This document shows positions 28,244-38,436 of a DNA stretch of 64,000 bases, one piece after another. The stretch is from the NCBI RefSeq assembly GCF_000688335.1, contig NZ_JHZX01000001.1, forward strand, positions 3,968,001-4,032,000, written 5' to 3'. The position numbers were made by a program, and so were the translations under genes. How positions within the stretch are numbered: the first letter of the stretch is position 1; each line of letters begins with the position of its first letter. This DNA is from Sediminibacter sp. Hel_I_10 (lineage in GTDB: Bacteria; Bacteroidota; Bacteroidia; Flavobacteriales; Flavobacteriaceae). The notes under the pieces were generated by a model. That model was not told where the DNA came from and made no database searches. It worked only from the letters and a program-made list of their open reading frames with translations.

Positions 28244-30418
28244 CTAGTATTTAACAACTTTTTTAGTAAACTGAATACCACTGTGGTTATCTCTAAATTT
28301 GGCAAAATAAATGCCAGAATTAAGATGACCTAAATTGAGAGTATTCATATCCGCCGCTATGGTTGACGTTGTTATAATTTTACCATCTAAACCAATGAAG
28401 GTCATGACATAGCTAGAGGTGTTTTTGTTTTGAATTTGCAACTGATCTTGAAATGGCATAGGAAAGATAGAAATATGATCTGCTATGTTGATTGTTGGAA
28501 TGCTGAGACTGCCTTGAAAATAAGTTTGGGCGAGATCAAAGGCACTATTTCCTAACTCATAACCAAGTTGTCGACCTCTAATATCGTCAATAGGCGGGTG
28601 AATGCCTCCATAGATTCGAGATAAGCTCGCTTGATCGGAAGCATCCCGATAGGTAGCCCACTGCAGCACCATATCTTCGGAAGGTCCCGTTTCAAAAAAT
28701 AAGAAATCGTTTTGTGTGACGTTAAATGTCCCCATACCATCAGGAAAAAATGGATTATCGGTCAGTCTTGTCAGTACTTCGGCAGCAGCTCTAGAAAACG
28801 TAGAGTGCCCAGAAAGGTAACCTGCAAAATTTGGAGTTACAAAAGTACCGCGTTGGTAGGGCCACCAATGCGTACCAATGATCCAATCGACACCGGCAAT
28901 ATCAGTCGTAGGATCTTCAATAAAGTCTGGGCCTTTCCAAGCTTTTATTTTAATTCTATTGACGTTTTCATCATTATCACCACTTAAAGGGTCGCCTGAA
29001 GTAATTAATTCTATTGCACCGGTAATCAAGGGTAAACCATGTGGATCATAACTAGGTAGACTACTATCAGAACTTTGTCCTTTTCCTGCCATATAACGAA
29101 TGGCAGATATTGGTCTCACATAGTCGTAATAGCCTTTAATACCCCAAATATTCACGGCGGTATCGTGCATGGCACCACCAAGGGCTAAGTAAGATTTGAC
29201 GTCCCACTCCAGATCGCTTACAACATCGCCCTCTCCCGCAATACGCTTTTCTAAAGAGGGATGATCGCTCACATAGTTTAAAATAGTAAACCAATGTCCT
29301 GGAGGGGTTTCAGAAGCAGGACCATCTGCCCAATATTCTGCAAGTACACGACCAAAATCAGCACGTTTCACCAGTTGCGTTTCATAAGGTTGGCCAGTCG
29401 CAGGATTAAGATCGTAACCTGTACTAGAATCGCCCCCATTGGTAAAATCATAAAAGGCTTGATATTCCTCAAAAGTTTCAGGAAGGTCTAAAATATTCAT
29501 ATTACCTTTAGAAGCTGGTGAAATATCAATCATTGTAGGGTCTTCGGGATCTAAATGAGAAGACCAAGTGGCTACCATTGCAAAATTCCATTTGTAAGGA
29601 TCGGAAATACCATCTTCATTGGAGTCTTGAATATAAACTGGAGGTCCCGGATTGTTGTAAACATAGCAATCAAAACTGTTATTGATAATTTCCAAGTTTT
29701 CAGAAGACAATGCAAAAGGCGTGACCTGACCCCATTCTGCACCTAAGAATGCAGGTGTACTCAACGGAAACTCATTACCGCTTTGATCAACATAAACATC
29801 AAAAGCCAAGGGTTGCCAATGGTTGGGGTCAATAGGATTGGTCTCATAGTAGTTTTCAAGAATCAGTGGTGGGTTGAAAGGTGTATAAAAACTATTGGCG
29901 TAATTGGACTGTTCATTAGAATTATCCTGCAAGCCAAAAGCAATCATTTGAGCTCCCATATAATTTCCTAAAGCCGCATAGCTCCCGGTACTGTAGTCAA
30001 TGGATGTGATATTGGAGTCATAGCCTAGAGTTGTAAATAAAGTTTCAAACTCTGAGAGCAAGAAAGCACCATTGGGTGAGTTTTGAAAACGGTGGTTTAA
30101 TAAACGTAGCATGGCATAGCTCATGATTTCCTCTCTTGCAGCATCTAATGAAGAAGGAGTTGCAATACCTGTAAAGACACAGTTAAATCCGCCAAAATCC
30201 TTACCTAAAAATACGGTTTCTGCATTCTCATCAAAAAGCGCCCAAGCATCATACATCACAACCGAGGTATGAAACAAGTTTCGAGCATGCACTGTGGGAC
30301 GTGCTAAATCATTACGTATAGCTATAAGCGTCATTTCATTCCATTCTCTTGCTACAGAATTCTGCGCATTACAGATGACCACACTAAATATAAGAAGCGC
30401 ATAAGTAATTTTTTTCAT
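28244..30418 (-). CDS. Secreted vanadium-haloperoxidase-like enzyme with type IX secretion sorting domain
   Basis: The 724-residue precursor starts at the ATG at 30418 with the signal peptide KKITYALLIFSVVICNAQN; a longer frame upstream adds only 13 residues. It belongs to the PAP2/vanadium chloroperoxidase superfamily. YLSGHSTFSRAAAEVL (about residue 535) has the Ser-Gly-His motif, and SRIYGGIHPPIDDIRG (about 602) the Arg and catalytic His of the vanadate-binding site. The first Lys/Arg ligand pair could not be placed with confidence. The last 75 residues form a type IX sorting domain with ISIFPMPFQDQLQI and LNSGIYFAKF. It should be exported to the cell surface. Halogenating versus phosphatase activity is undecided. 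Confidence 0.85.
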   Translation of the reverse strand: MKKITYALLIFSVVICNAQNSVAREWNEMTLIAIRNDLARPTVHARNLFHTSVVMYDAWALFDENAETVFLGKDFGGFNCVFTGIATPSSLDAAREEIMSYAMLRLLNHRFQNSPNGAFLLSEFETLFTTLGYDSNITSIDYSTGSYAALGNYMGAQMIAFGLQDNSNEQSNYANSFYTPFNPPLILENYYETNPIDPNHWQPLAFDVYVDQSGNEFPLSTPAFLGAEWGQVTPFALSSENLEIINNSFDCYVYNNPGPPVYIQDSNEDGISDPYKWNFAMVATWSSHLDPEDPTMIDISPASKGNMNILDLPETFEEYQAFYDFTNGGDSSTGYDLNPATGQPYETQLVKRADFGRVLAEYWADGPASETPPGHWFTILNYVSDHPSLEKRIAGEGDVVSDLEWDVKSYLALGGAMHDTAVNIWGIKGYYDYVRPISAIRYMAGKGQSSDSSLPSYDPHGLPLITGAIELITSGDPLSGDNDENVNRIKIKAWKGPDFIEDPTTDIAGVDWIIGTHWWPYQRGTFVTPNFAGYLSGHSTFSRAAAEVLTRLTDNPFFPDGMGTFNVTQNDFLFFETGPSEDMVLQWATYRDASDQASLSRIYGGIHPPIDDIRGRQLGYELGNSAFDLAQTYFQGSLSIPTINIADHISIFPMPFQDQLQIQNKNTSSYVMTFIGLDGKIITTSTIAADMNTLNLGHLNSGIYFAKFRDNHSGIQFTKKVVKY

Positions 30419-30620
30419 AGATAAAAAGTTGAGTTGAGCGATGCTCAAAATTAACAAACAATTTCACCTGTAAAAATTTTAACTAAACTTTAAGTTTTAA
30501 AATTATGCTTGAAATTCAATTTAAGAGTGTCGCTTTTTTTTGAATTGCAATTTATCATGACCACTCGGCAGCGTTAATTCGTATTGCTTTTAGTTATATA
30601 TTTCAGAGAATGAAAGCATT

Positions 30621-30655
30621 TAAAAAAAGAAAGACCGCTATATCAGCGGTCTTTC
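30621..30655 (-). terminator. Terminator of the OmpA-like lipoprotein gene
   Basis: The stem gaaagaccgct / agcggtctttc (30629-30639 with 30645-30655) has a 5-base loop. On the minus strand it is followed by a T-rich run (the complement of 30621-30628). It lies 44 bases beyond the stop codon. Confidence 0.8.
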
Positions 30656-30698
30656 CTCGGATTAATTAACCAATATTAAGTCGGTTAAGTAAATGCTA

Positions 30699-31526
30699 TT
30701 ATTTTTTTTCTGCCATTAGAGCGAAAAATTTATCAATGTTTGGAAGAATCACCACACGGGTTCTTCTATTAGTGGCTCTATTTTCTTTAGTATCATTTTC
30801 TACTAAAGGTTGATAGAATGAACGTCCTGCAGCAATCAACTTCTCAGGTGCAACGTTGTATTTGTCTTGCAGTTTCTTAACTACAGCTGTAGCTCTTAAA
30901 ACACTCAAGTCCCAATTATCCTTAATTGCAGAAGAGCTTACAAACGCTTTGTCATCTGTATGACCTTCAATCATAACATCTAAACTTTCTTCAGAGTTTA
31001 CGATTTTAGCAATTTTAGCTAAAATATCATTGGCCTTATCGCTAATGTTATAGCTACCAGACTTAAATAACATTTTATCAGAAATAGAAATCATGACAAC
31101 CGTTTCTTCAATATTGACATTGATATCGTCATCTTCCTCAATGTTCTCCATAGACTTTTTAAGGTTGAATTGAACAGCAAGGTTCATACTATCTTTCAAT
31201 GTCTTGGCCGTCGCCATATAAGCTGGAGGTACATTTTTTAGTGTTTCTCTTAAAGCCTCTTTCTGATTTTCAGAAATAACTACACCATCTACGGTTACCA
31301 ATTTGGCATTATTGTCTTCAGTAAGTGAGTTTATTTTAGAGTTATAGTTGTCAACACGTGCTTGAATTTCGTCAAACTTAGCTTCCAGTTCTTCTTTTTC
31401 AACTTTAGTTTTAGTCAGTTCACTTTTTAACTCTCCGTTATCTTGCTCAAGAGCTGTATATTTTTTCTTGGATACACAAGAGGTCATTAAAAATGCAAGT
31501 GCTACAATTACTGTAATTCGTTTCAT
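30699..31526 (-). CDS. OmpA-family peptidoglycan-associated lipoprotein with coiled coil
   Basis: The 275-residue precursor has the lipoprotein signal KRITVIVALAFLMTSC, with Cys at 17. A coiled coil (about residues 25-75) comes next, then an OmpA/MotB C-terminal domain (about 145-265). The latter shows MLFKSGSYNISDKANDILAK, VMIEGHTDDKAF and LSVLRATAVVKKL, ending with AAGRSFYQPLVEN and NRRTRVVIL. This build anchors the outer membrane to peptidoglycan. It has its own terminator at 30621. Confidence 0.92.
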   Translation of the reverse strand: MKRITVIVALAFLMTSCVSKKKYTALEQDNGELKSELTKTKVEKEELEAKFDEIQARVDNYNSKINSLTEDNNAKLVTVDGVVISENQKEALRETLKNVPPAYMATAKTLKDSMNLAVQFNLKKSMENIEEDDDINVNIEETVVMISISDKMLFKSGSYNISDKANDILAKIAKIVNSEESLDVMIEGHTDDKAFVSSSAIKDNWDLSVLRATAVVKKLQDKYNVAPEKLIAAGRSFYQPLVENDTKENRATNRRTRVVILPNIDKFFALMAEKK

Positions 31527-31655
31527 ATTGTATTCGATTTATTTTTGGTTACTGTCTCTATTTACGACAGCATTCGAGATCTAGATGTTTGCCCCTAGAA
31601 TTTTCACATTTCTTTATGATATTCTGAACATCAAATAATAGGAGTGAATGTCTAT

Positions 31656-31958
31656 TTAATAGTTCTTCATTTTAGACTGGCGCTTCTCTAATTGTCTTAA
31701 CAATTCAGTTACCGTTTCTGCAACAGACTGTTCAAAATTATCGTGAGAACTTTCAGCAAATAGGCGAGGTCCAGGTGCACTTAAACGAATACCACACTTC
31801 ATACCAGTTTCATCACTAGAGGTGTTTTCTTTTTTGAAAAAGATGTCTGCTCTGGTTACAAATTCATACCGTTTAAAGACTGGTTTTAATTTTTCTTCAG
31901 TGAATGCTTCTAATCGTTCACTAGCGCTAATGTCATGATATTCAAAATTGGTCGTCAT
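31656..31958 (-). CDS. hpf: Ribosome hibernation promoting factor, short form (HPF/RaiA-like)
   Basis: The 100-residue protein beginning TTNFEYHDISASERLEAFTEEKL has the HPF/RaiA fold pattern. Two amphipathic helices (the second about residues 78-95) flank a beta sheet with RADIFFKKE and KCGIRLSAPGPRLFAES. Short HPFs bind 30S subunits in stationary phase. The frame is open for another 54 codons upstream, but that stretch lacks family resemblance, so I start at the ATG at 31958. It is preceded by an upstream region shared with the divergent permease gene. Confidence 0.85.
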   Translation of the reverse strand: MTTNFEYHDISASERLEAFTEEKLKPVFKRYEFVTRADIFFKKENTSSDETGMKCGIRLSAPGPRLFAESSHDNFEQSVAETVTELLRQLEKRQSKMKNY

Positions 31959-32206
31959 AATATGTATAGTTTTAGAATTTCCGTAGAAATTGTTATTAAT
32001 AGTTTGGAAAAGATAGGCTTTAAAGGCGGCACCAAATAGCTGAAATCTATTAATTCTTGACGCAATCCCTAACACTTGATATTTGCTAGTGCAGAAGCCT
32101 AAAATAGGCTCTAATAACAAAAGCTTTAACCCATTGCATTTAAATGCTTTGGTATTGAAGTTTTAGCCAATGAATTTAATATCTTAGAATGCTCTAATTA
32201 TAAACG

Positions 32207-34009
32207 ATGGATCTCCAGATTATTTTAATATTTTCCATCATAGGGGTATCTATCGTGCTTTTTGTCACAGAGATCATGCCTATTGATAAAATTGCTTTTT
32301 TTATCATAGTGGCCTTGGTGCTTACCGGTCTCACTACCCCAGAAGAAGCCATAAGTGGCTTTGCCAATCCTGCAACCATCACGGTTTTAATGTTGATGAT
32401 CATGGCCATAGGTTTAGAAGACAATGGCGTTATCCAGCTTTTTAGCGATGCTATTAAACGTCTTAGTTTTTTACCACTCATTATTATGGTACCTGTATTT
32501 ATGATTGTTTCTGCGGGAATTTCATCTTTTATAAGCACAACAGCTGTCGTGGTTATTTTTTTAAAAATCATTGCCCAACTCTCTAAAAAATATAATTTCT
32601 CGGTACCCAAGCTCTTAATGCCTATTTCATTCGCTGGTATTTTGGGAGGAAGCTGCACGCTTATGGGTACGTCAACCAACCTTTTGGTAAACTCGGTAGC
32701 GGTAGATTATGGGATGGAGAAGTTTAGCTTTTTTGAGTTTTCGCTCTACGGACTGGTATTATTGGGTGTAGGCGTCGTGTTCATGTCTATTGCCAGTAAA
32801 TGGTTGCCCAAAGGCGGGGAGAACACCTTGAGAACCTATAATGAACAATCTAATTTTCTGTTCACTTTAACGGTAAGAGCCGAATCTAAATATGTAGGAC
32901 AAGCATTTTCAAAGGTTCCGTTTTATGAAAACCCAAACATAAAGGTCCTTAAATTGATTAGAGGTGAAAATGTAAATACAGCACCTGGTAAAAACACCAC
33001 CTTACGTGCCGAAGATCAGTTGGTCTTGATGAGTGACATTCAGGATTTTTCTTTAATTTCTGAGGATGATTTTGTGTTGTCTCTTAAAAACGATGAGATT
33101 AAAGACAATAAGGTCATTGAGGAAAATATTGCAACAACTTTTGTAGAAGTATTGGTCTTACCCGGATCTGAATTTATTGATAAAACCTTACAGGAACTCA
33201 AAGTGATCTTGCATAAAATTGGAGATCCCGTCGGTATTCAAAAAAAGAAAATGCTCAACCTTAAAGAAAAGGTCTATTTACCAAAAGCCATAAAAAAGTT
33301 GATTGTAAAAGCGGGTGATCGTCTTTTAATTAACGTCGATAAAAACCAGATGGAGGTTTTTTACGAATATAATAATATCGTGGTATTGCGCCAGCATGAA
33401 GATGACTATCAAGTTAATCGTTACAAACAAGTGTGGTGTATGATGGTTTTAATAGCCGTAATCGGTTTGGCGGCTACCAGTGTGCTATCCATTTTAGCGA
33501 GTACCATTGCTGGTGTAGGCGCACTGCTTTTGGCTGATTGTATCAACTTGAACAAAATATATAAAAGAGTGAATTGGCAAATTGTGTTTTTATTGGCAGG
33601 AATGATTCCCTTAGGAGTAGCCATGGGCAACACGGGCGCTGATATGTGGATTTCAGGAAAACTCTTATCTTTGTTATCTGGTCAAGCACCCGTTATCGTT
33701 TTGGGATCTTTGTTTGCCATGACGATGCTTATGAGCGGCTTTATTTCTAACAATGCCACCGCTGTTATTGTTACTCCAATTGCCATAGCTTTAGCCACCG
33801 GTTTAGATTTACCGTTAAAACCTTTTGTGATTGCGGTAATGTTTGGTGCAAATTTTAGCTTTTTTACACCCATGGGCTATCAAACCAATACGCTAATTTA
33901 CGGCACTGGTGCTTATAAGTTTAAGCACTTTTTGATTGTTGGAGGGATGCTCTCCATTATTTTATTAATTGTTGGTACGCTATTATTATCAACCCTATTA
34001 ACACCTTAA
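32207..34009 (+). CDS. SLC13/ArsB-NhaD-type permease with two RCK_C (TrkA-C) domains
   Basis: The 600-residue protein has an N-terminal half with about five membrane helices and the anion-transporter motif GGSCTLMGTSTNLLVNSVAV. Two soluble TrkA-C-like domains (about residues 215-300 and 305-390) follow, the second with DKTLQELKVILHKIGDPV. A C-terminal membrane half has AGMIPLGVAMGNTGADMWI and SGFISNNATAVIVTPIAIAL. This layout is that of the citrate/sulfate/dicarboxylate permease-like proteins; the substrate is unknown. It lies 9 bases before an MscS gene, so they are probably co-transcribed. Confidence 0.88.
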   Translation: MDLQIILIFSIIGVSIVLFVTEIMPIDKIAFFIIVALVLTGLTTPEEAISGFANPATITVLMLMIMAIGLEDNGVIQLFSDAIKRLSFLPLIIMVPVFMIVSAGISSFISTTAVVVIFLKIIAQLSKKYNFSVPKLLMPISFAGILGGSCTLMGTSTNLLVNSVAVDYGMEKFSFFEFSLYGLVLLGVGVVFMSIASKWLPKGGENTLRTYNEQSNFLFTLTVRAESKYVGQAFSKVPFYENPNIKVLKLIRGENVNTAPGKNTTLRAEDQLVLMSDIQDFSLISEDDFVLSLKNDEIKDNKVIEENIATTFVEVLVLPGSEFIDKTLQELKVILHKIGDPVGIQKKKMLNLKEKVYLPKAIKKLIVKAGDRLLINVDKNQMEVFYEYNNIVVLRQHEDDYQVNRYKQVWCMMVLIAVIGLAATSVLSILASTIAGVGALLLADCINLNKIYKRVNWQIVFLLAGMIPLGVAMGNTGADMWISGKLLSLLSGQAPVIVLGSLFAMTMLMSGFISNNATAVIVTPIAIALATGLDLPLKPFVIAVMFGANFSFFTPMGYQTNTLIYGTGAYKFKHFLIVGGMLSIILLIVGTLLLSTLLTP

Positions 34010-34017
34010 ATTAAATT

Positions 34018-34902
34018 ATGATACATTTTTTAGAAATCGGTATGTATGTCGATAAAATCTATGATAAGCTAGAAGCCTGGCTTAATGCAATTATTTTAAA
34101 ACTGCCCAACTTTCTCTTGGCCATGTTGGTGCTTTTTGGCTTTTATTATCTCGCCAAGATCGTTTCTGCATTGGTTTTAAAATTGCTTAAAAAGAAAATG
34201 GATAACATTTCCGTGAGACGTATCATCAAGAAGATGGTCTTTATGGTCATCTTTTTAGTCGGTTTTTTTATAGCCTTAGGGATTTTAGATTTAGATAAAG
34301 CCTTAACCAGTATCCTTGCCGGTGCAGGTGTTGTGGCCTTGGCCATTGGTTTGGCATTACAAGGCACATTAAATAATACGTTCTCTGGAGTGCTACTGTC
34401 GTTTATGCCTAGAATACGTATTAACGATTATATCGAAACTTCAAGTCATAATGGATTTGTTGAGGAAATATCCCTTCGGAATTTTGTACTCAGACGTCCA
34501 GACAACCATATCGTGGTCATGCCCAACTCTCTCATTGTTGATGAGCCATTTGTAAATTACTCTCTGACGGAAAGAAGTAGAATCACCGTTAAATGTGGGG
34601 TAGGGTATAGCTCTAGTCTTCGCAATGTAAAAGAAATGGTGACCAAACTCATGGCTGAGCATTTTCCGCAGAAAGATGGTGAAAAAGTAGAGTTCTATTG
34701 GTTAGAATTTGGAGATAGCTCCATTAATTTTATGACCCGTTTTTATATTGATTACACCAAACCAAGTCAAATGTTCACTCAACAAAGTGAAGCAATCATG
34801 CTCATTAAAGAAGTGTTTGATAAAAACGATATCAATATTCCATTCCCTATCCGTACGTTAATGATGGATACCAAGGTAGAGATTGCCAAGGAGGAATCTT
34901 AA
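34018..34902 (+). CDS. Small-conductance mechanosensitive channel, MscS family
   Basis: A 294-residue protein with three membrane helices, the third being the glycine- and alanine-rich pore helix AGAGVVALAIGLALQGTLNN. The beta domain has RIRINDYIETSSHNGFVEEI, and the C-terminal alpha/beta domain ends FPIRTLMMDT. It is the ordinary short MscS and complements the YbdG-type channel at 26650. It follows the SLC13 permease by 9 bases, so they likely share an mRNA. Confidence 0.92.
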   Translation: MIHFLEIGMYVDKIYDKLEAWLNAIILKLPNFLLAMLVLFGFYYLAKIVSALVLKLLKKKMDNISVRRIIKKMVFMVIFLVGFFIALGILDLDKALTSILAGAGVVALAIGLALQGTLNNTFSGVLLSFMPRIRINDYIETSSHNGFVEEISLRNFVLRRPDNHIVVMPNSLIVDEPFVNYSLTERSRITVKCGVGYSSSLRNVKEMVTKLMAEHFPQKDGEKVEFYWLEFGDSSINFMTRFYIDYTKPSQMFTQQSEAIMLIKEVFDKNDINIPFPIRTLMMDTKVEIAKEES

Positions 34903-35048
34903 AATCTGATCGTTCATTAGGGCGCAAGACTTCAGTTTGACTTGCATCTTAATTAATTTGTAACTTAGAGGTTTTCTAAATTTACGCTTATAAACCAAGT
35001 TGGTTAATCCAACGGAATTTAAAAGTGTTTTTAGACAACCTCTTTTTT

Positions 35049-35774
35049 ATGAAGTTTTTTAATAAACAGCGCTACAGTCTATCTAAAGGCAGCGGTCTTG
35101 CTAAATATTTGAGCTACGCCATAGGTGAGGTCATCTTAGTGGTTATTGGTATTCTCATTGCTTTAGCCATTAATAATTGGAATGAGCAGCGTAAAGCAGA
35201 AGACAGAACACTTACGCTCAAAGCCAGAGTTCTAAAGCAAGTTGATAGCGACTTAGAAGTGATGCAACGCTATCGGATCAATCTCGATACCTTGCAGCAA
35301 GAATATCTAAAAGTTTTAGAGAAAGCACACGATAGTTCCCTTACCAGGTTTGGCTCAAGAGTGGCATCCCTCATTTTACAAGTAGAGGTGTTAGAGGTTG
35401 ATAATAGCACCATCAACATGATTGATAATGTCTATTTGGAAGATAATGAAGTGGCTAGAGAGCTCAATGATATGAGCGGACTCTATAAACTCTATTTCAA
35501 AGATATGAAAGCCGTAGAAACCATTGTATTTGATGCCATGGTTGAAAATCTCAAAACACTTGAACGTACTGAGGCGTGGTATCCAGATTTTATTACCAAT
35601 TTTAATTGCTCAGATGAATGCATCGCTTATCTGTTAAACAATTCTGAATTAAAAGCGCGTATCGCCTCTTTGAGATATTTCCTTATTGACGGCTATGGGG
35701 GTACCGTAGATGATTTTTATTACGACTTAAAGGTCTCTCGAGACGAACTTTATAACACTACACTAGATAATTAA
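35049..35774 (+). CDS. DUF6090-family membrane-anchored protein
   Basis: The start is at the ATG at 35049 (MKFFNKQRYSLSKGSG); the longer frame from 35025 is less likely. The N-terminus has the family pattern KYLSYAIGEVILVVIGILIALAINNWNE, a single membrane helix followed by the conserved NNWNE. The remaining 190 residues are a helical extracytoplasmic domain. Proteins of this kind are abundant in Flavobacteriaceae, often in several copies, and have no assigned function. It is 6 bases upstream of the metalloprotease gene, so the pair is probably co-expressed. Confidence 0.8.
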   Translation: MKFFNKQRYSLSKGSGLAKYLSYAIGEVILVVIGILIALAINNWNEQRKAEDRTLTLKARVLKQVDSDLEVMQRYRINLDTLQQEYLKVLEKAHDSSLTRFGSRVASLILQVEVLEVDNSTINMIDNVYLEDNEVARELNDMSGLYKLYFKDMKAVETIVFDAMVENLKTLERTEAWYPDFITNFNCSDECIAYLLNNSELKARIASLRYFLIDGYGGTVDDFYYDLKVSRDELYNTTLDN

Positions 35775-35780
35775 TACATT

Positions 35781-38258
35781 ATGACGCGACTTTTTATTCT
35801 CATCCTTACACTATCCCTTTTTAACACTCAAGATGGTTTAGCCCAATCCAAACGCCAAAAGAAAAAAGATAAGGAAAAGGCAGAAGCCAAAGCTGCCGCA
35901 GCTGCTAAGCCAGACAAAGACGCCATTAAACCCTATAACAAGGTGATTACTAAAGAGGCGATTACAGATGATGGCTTATTTAAAGTGCATAAAGTAGGAG
36001 CGAAGTACTACTATGAAATCCCAAACGATTATCTCGATACTGACATGCTTTTAGTAAGCAGAATTGCCAAACTCCCAGCTAATCTCGGAGGCGGCTACTA
36101 CAATGCGGGAACAAAAACCAATACACGTCTCATTCATTGGACGCGATTTGACAAGAAAATACTCATCAAGGAGAAATCTTATAATGCCGTGGCCGATGAA
36201 GCATTGCCTATCAGCATTTCTGTAGCAAACAATAACTATTCGCCCACCTTATATGCTTTTGATATTGAAGCCTTCAGCCCAGATTCTACTGCTGTGGTCG
36301 TAGATGTTACCAAATTTTATGACAGTGATGTGAAAGCCATCAGCGGACTCTCATCACGGTTGCGCAGCACCTACAAAGTCAAAAACCTAGATGCCTCTAG
36401 GAGTTTTATTACCAGTATGAAAAGTTTCCCGCAGAACATAGAGGTGGTACAAGATCTCACCTACAATGCTTCTGAGCCACCGTCTACAGAATCTGCGGAA
36501 ACCATCAGCCTTCAAATGAATCAGAGCATGGTATTGTTGCCAAAAGAACCAATGCAACCTCGTTTTGCCGATGAGCGTGTGGGTTGGTTTACTTTCAGTC
36601 AAGTAGATTACGGAAGTGATCAGCTTAAGGCCGACGAAAAAACCTACATTAGAAGATGGCGATTAGAACCTAAGGACCCTGAAGCCTATGCTCGTGGTGA
36701 ATTGGTAGAACCCGTAAAACCAATTGTATATTATTTAGATCCCGCCACGCCCGAAAAATTGCGCAAATACATGAAAGCAGGGATCGAACTTTGGCAAAAA
36801 CCCTTTGAAACCGCAGGTTTTAAAAATGCCATTATTGCAAAAGATCCGCCAACTAAAGAAGAAGATCCAGAATTTAGTCCCGAAGACGTGCGTTATTCTG
36901 TAGTGCGTTACGTGGCCAGTGAAACTAGAAATGCCGTGGGCCCTAGTGTGGCCGACCCAAGAAGTGGTGAAATTATTGAGAGTGATATCATTTGGTATCA
37001 TAACCATTTGCGCTCGTATAGAAATCGTTATTTATTGGAAACTGGTGCAGCAAATCCTTCGGCGCGAAGCTTAAATACTCCAGACGAGGAGATCGGTGAG
37101 ATGATGAAAATGGTCATTGCCCATGAAGTAGGCCATGCGCTCGGTTTACCACATAATATGAGTGCCAGCAAGGCTTATGATGTAGAGAGCTATAGAAATG
37201 GTGATTTTACTCAAGAGTTTGGGATTGCCTCGACGATTATGGATTATGCCCGTTATAATTACATTGCCCAACCTGGCGATGAAAACATTAGGTTTATACG
37301 GCAGATTGGTCCGTATGACCATTATGCCATCAATTGGGGCTATCGCGATATTCCCGCGGCTTACACAGCAGAGGCTGAGCGTCCTGTGCTAGATGCTTGG
37401 ATTTTAGAAAAGGCAGGCGATCCTAAATATGTCTTCGGAAAGCAGGGTAGCCGGTTTGATCCAACCTCACAAACAGAAGATATTGGAGACAATGCTATCG
37501 AAGCCTCTAATTATGCCTTGAAAAACTTAAAGGTGGTGATTCAGAATTTGCCAGAATGGACCAGCGATCAAACCAATGATTATGAAGATTTGGAGGAGCT
37601 CTATGGCGAATTGTTGAGCTGCTATAACCGCTATGTCTTTCATGTGCTTAATTATGTAGGCGGTGTAGAAGAACACTTGATTACCCCCAAACAAGGCGGC
37701 TTGGCCTATAATGCCGTGCCTAAAGCTAAACAACAAGCCAGTATGCAATGGGTGCAAAACAATGCTTTTGAGACACCCCAGTGGTTGTTGGATAAACGCT
37801 TACTTCAGAAAATTGATTATGGAGGCTATACCCAGCGCCTGAGTCGTCTACAAAGCCGTTATATCGATGCACTCCTAAGTTTTGACCGATTGGGGCTACT
37901 GATGGATCACCATACTTTAAACGCCGATAACTATTCTGCTTTAGACATGTTACAGAATTTACGTAAGGGCATCTGGAAAGAAGTAGGAACGAGTAGCAAT
38001 GTAGATGTTTTCCGAAGAAATTTGCAACGTGCTTATGTGGATCGCATGGCGTATCTCATGACTGAAGATCTTGATCGTGACCGTACAAACCAATATTATG
38101 ATGTCAATCAAAGCGACGTTAGAGCCTTGGTGAGAGGTGAACTTCAAACGTTGAAACGCCAAGTAGAGGCCGCTGCAAAAAAACAAGTAGGAACCGAAAC
38201 CCAATACCATTATCAAGATATTGAAGCCCGTATAGATCATATCTTGAACCCGAAATAA
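35781..38258 (+). CDS. Secreted zinc-dependent metalloprotease (DUF5117/DUF5118 type)
   Basis: The 825-residue precursor has a signal peptide (RLFILILTLSLFNTQDGLAQ), then a short Lys/Ala-rich segment. The DUF5118/DUF5117 part (about 60-400) is followed by the catalytic domain with the extended zinc motif HEVGHALGLPHN (about 448-459) and a Met-turn STIMDYARYNY. These are features of the metzincin-like clan. It is expected to act in the periplasm or at the cell surface. No type IX sorting domain is visible. It probably forms an operon with the preceding DUF6090 gene. Confidence 0.92.
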   Translation: MTRLFILILTLSLFNTQDGLAQSKRQKKKDKEKAEAKAAAAAKPDKDAIKPYNKVITKEAITDDGLFKVHKVGAKYYYEIPNDYLDTDMLLVSRIAKLPANLGGGYYNAGTKTNTRLIHWTRFDKKILIKEKSYNAVADEALPISISVANNNYSPTLYAFDIEAFSPDSTAVVVDVTKFYDSDVKAISGLSSRLRSTYKVKNLDASRSFITSMKSFPQNIEVVQDLTYNASEPPSTESAETISLQMNQSMVLLPKEPMQPRFADERVGWFTFSQVDYGSDQLKADEKTYIRRWRLEPKDPEAYARGELVEPVKPIVYYLDPATPEKLRKYMKAGIELWQKPFETAGFKNAIIAKDPPTKEEDPEFSPEDVRYSVVRYVASETRNAVGPSVADPRSGEIIESDIIWYHNHLRSYRNRYLLETGAANPSARSLNTPDEEIGEMMKMVIAHEVGHALGLPHNMSASKAYDVESYRNGDFTQEFGIASTIMDYARYNYIAQPGDENIRFIRQIGPYDHYAINWGYRDIPAAYTAEAERPVLDAWILEKAGDPKYVFGKQGSRFDPTSQTEDIGDNAIEASNYALKNLKVVIQNLPEWTSDQTNDYEDLEELYGELLSCYNRYVFHVLNYVGGVEEHLITPKQGGLAYNAVPKAKQQASMQWVQNNAFETPQWLLDKRLLQKIDYGGYTQRLSRLQSRYIDALLSFDRLGLLMDHHTLNADNYSALDMLQNLRKGIWKEVGTSSNVDVFRRNLQRAYVDRMAYLMTEDLDRDRTNQYYDVNQSDVRALVRGELQTLKRQVEAAAKKQVGTETQYHYQDIEARIDHILNPK

Positions 38259-38436
38259 GATTAGTGCTGAAGGTGCTGCTGTAGTGAATCTAAACTTTAT
38301 GGACGAAGATAGGATTCAAATCGATTTAAGACTTTATTAACAGTTCATATTAAAATAAACTTAAAATAAGTCCCGTTTTTACGTAATTTCTTGATTTTGT
38401 TTTATATTCTTACATAATAATTAAACAAAAAAAACA

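Noticed and set aside
31959-32120. N-terminal extension of the hibernation-factor frame
   Set aside because: The 54 upstream codons carry no HPF-like sequence and the ATG at 31958 gives the normal length.
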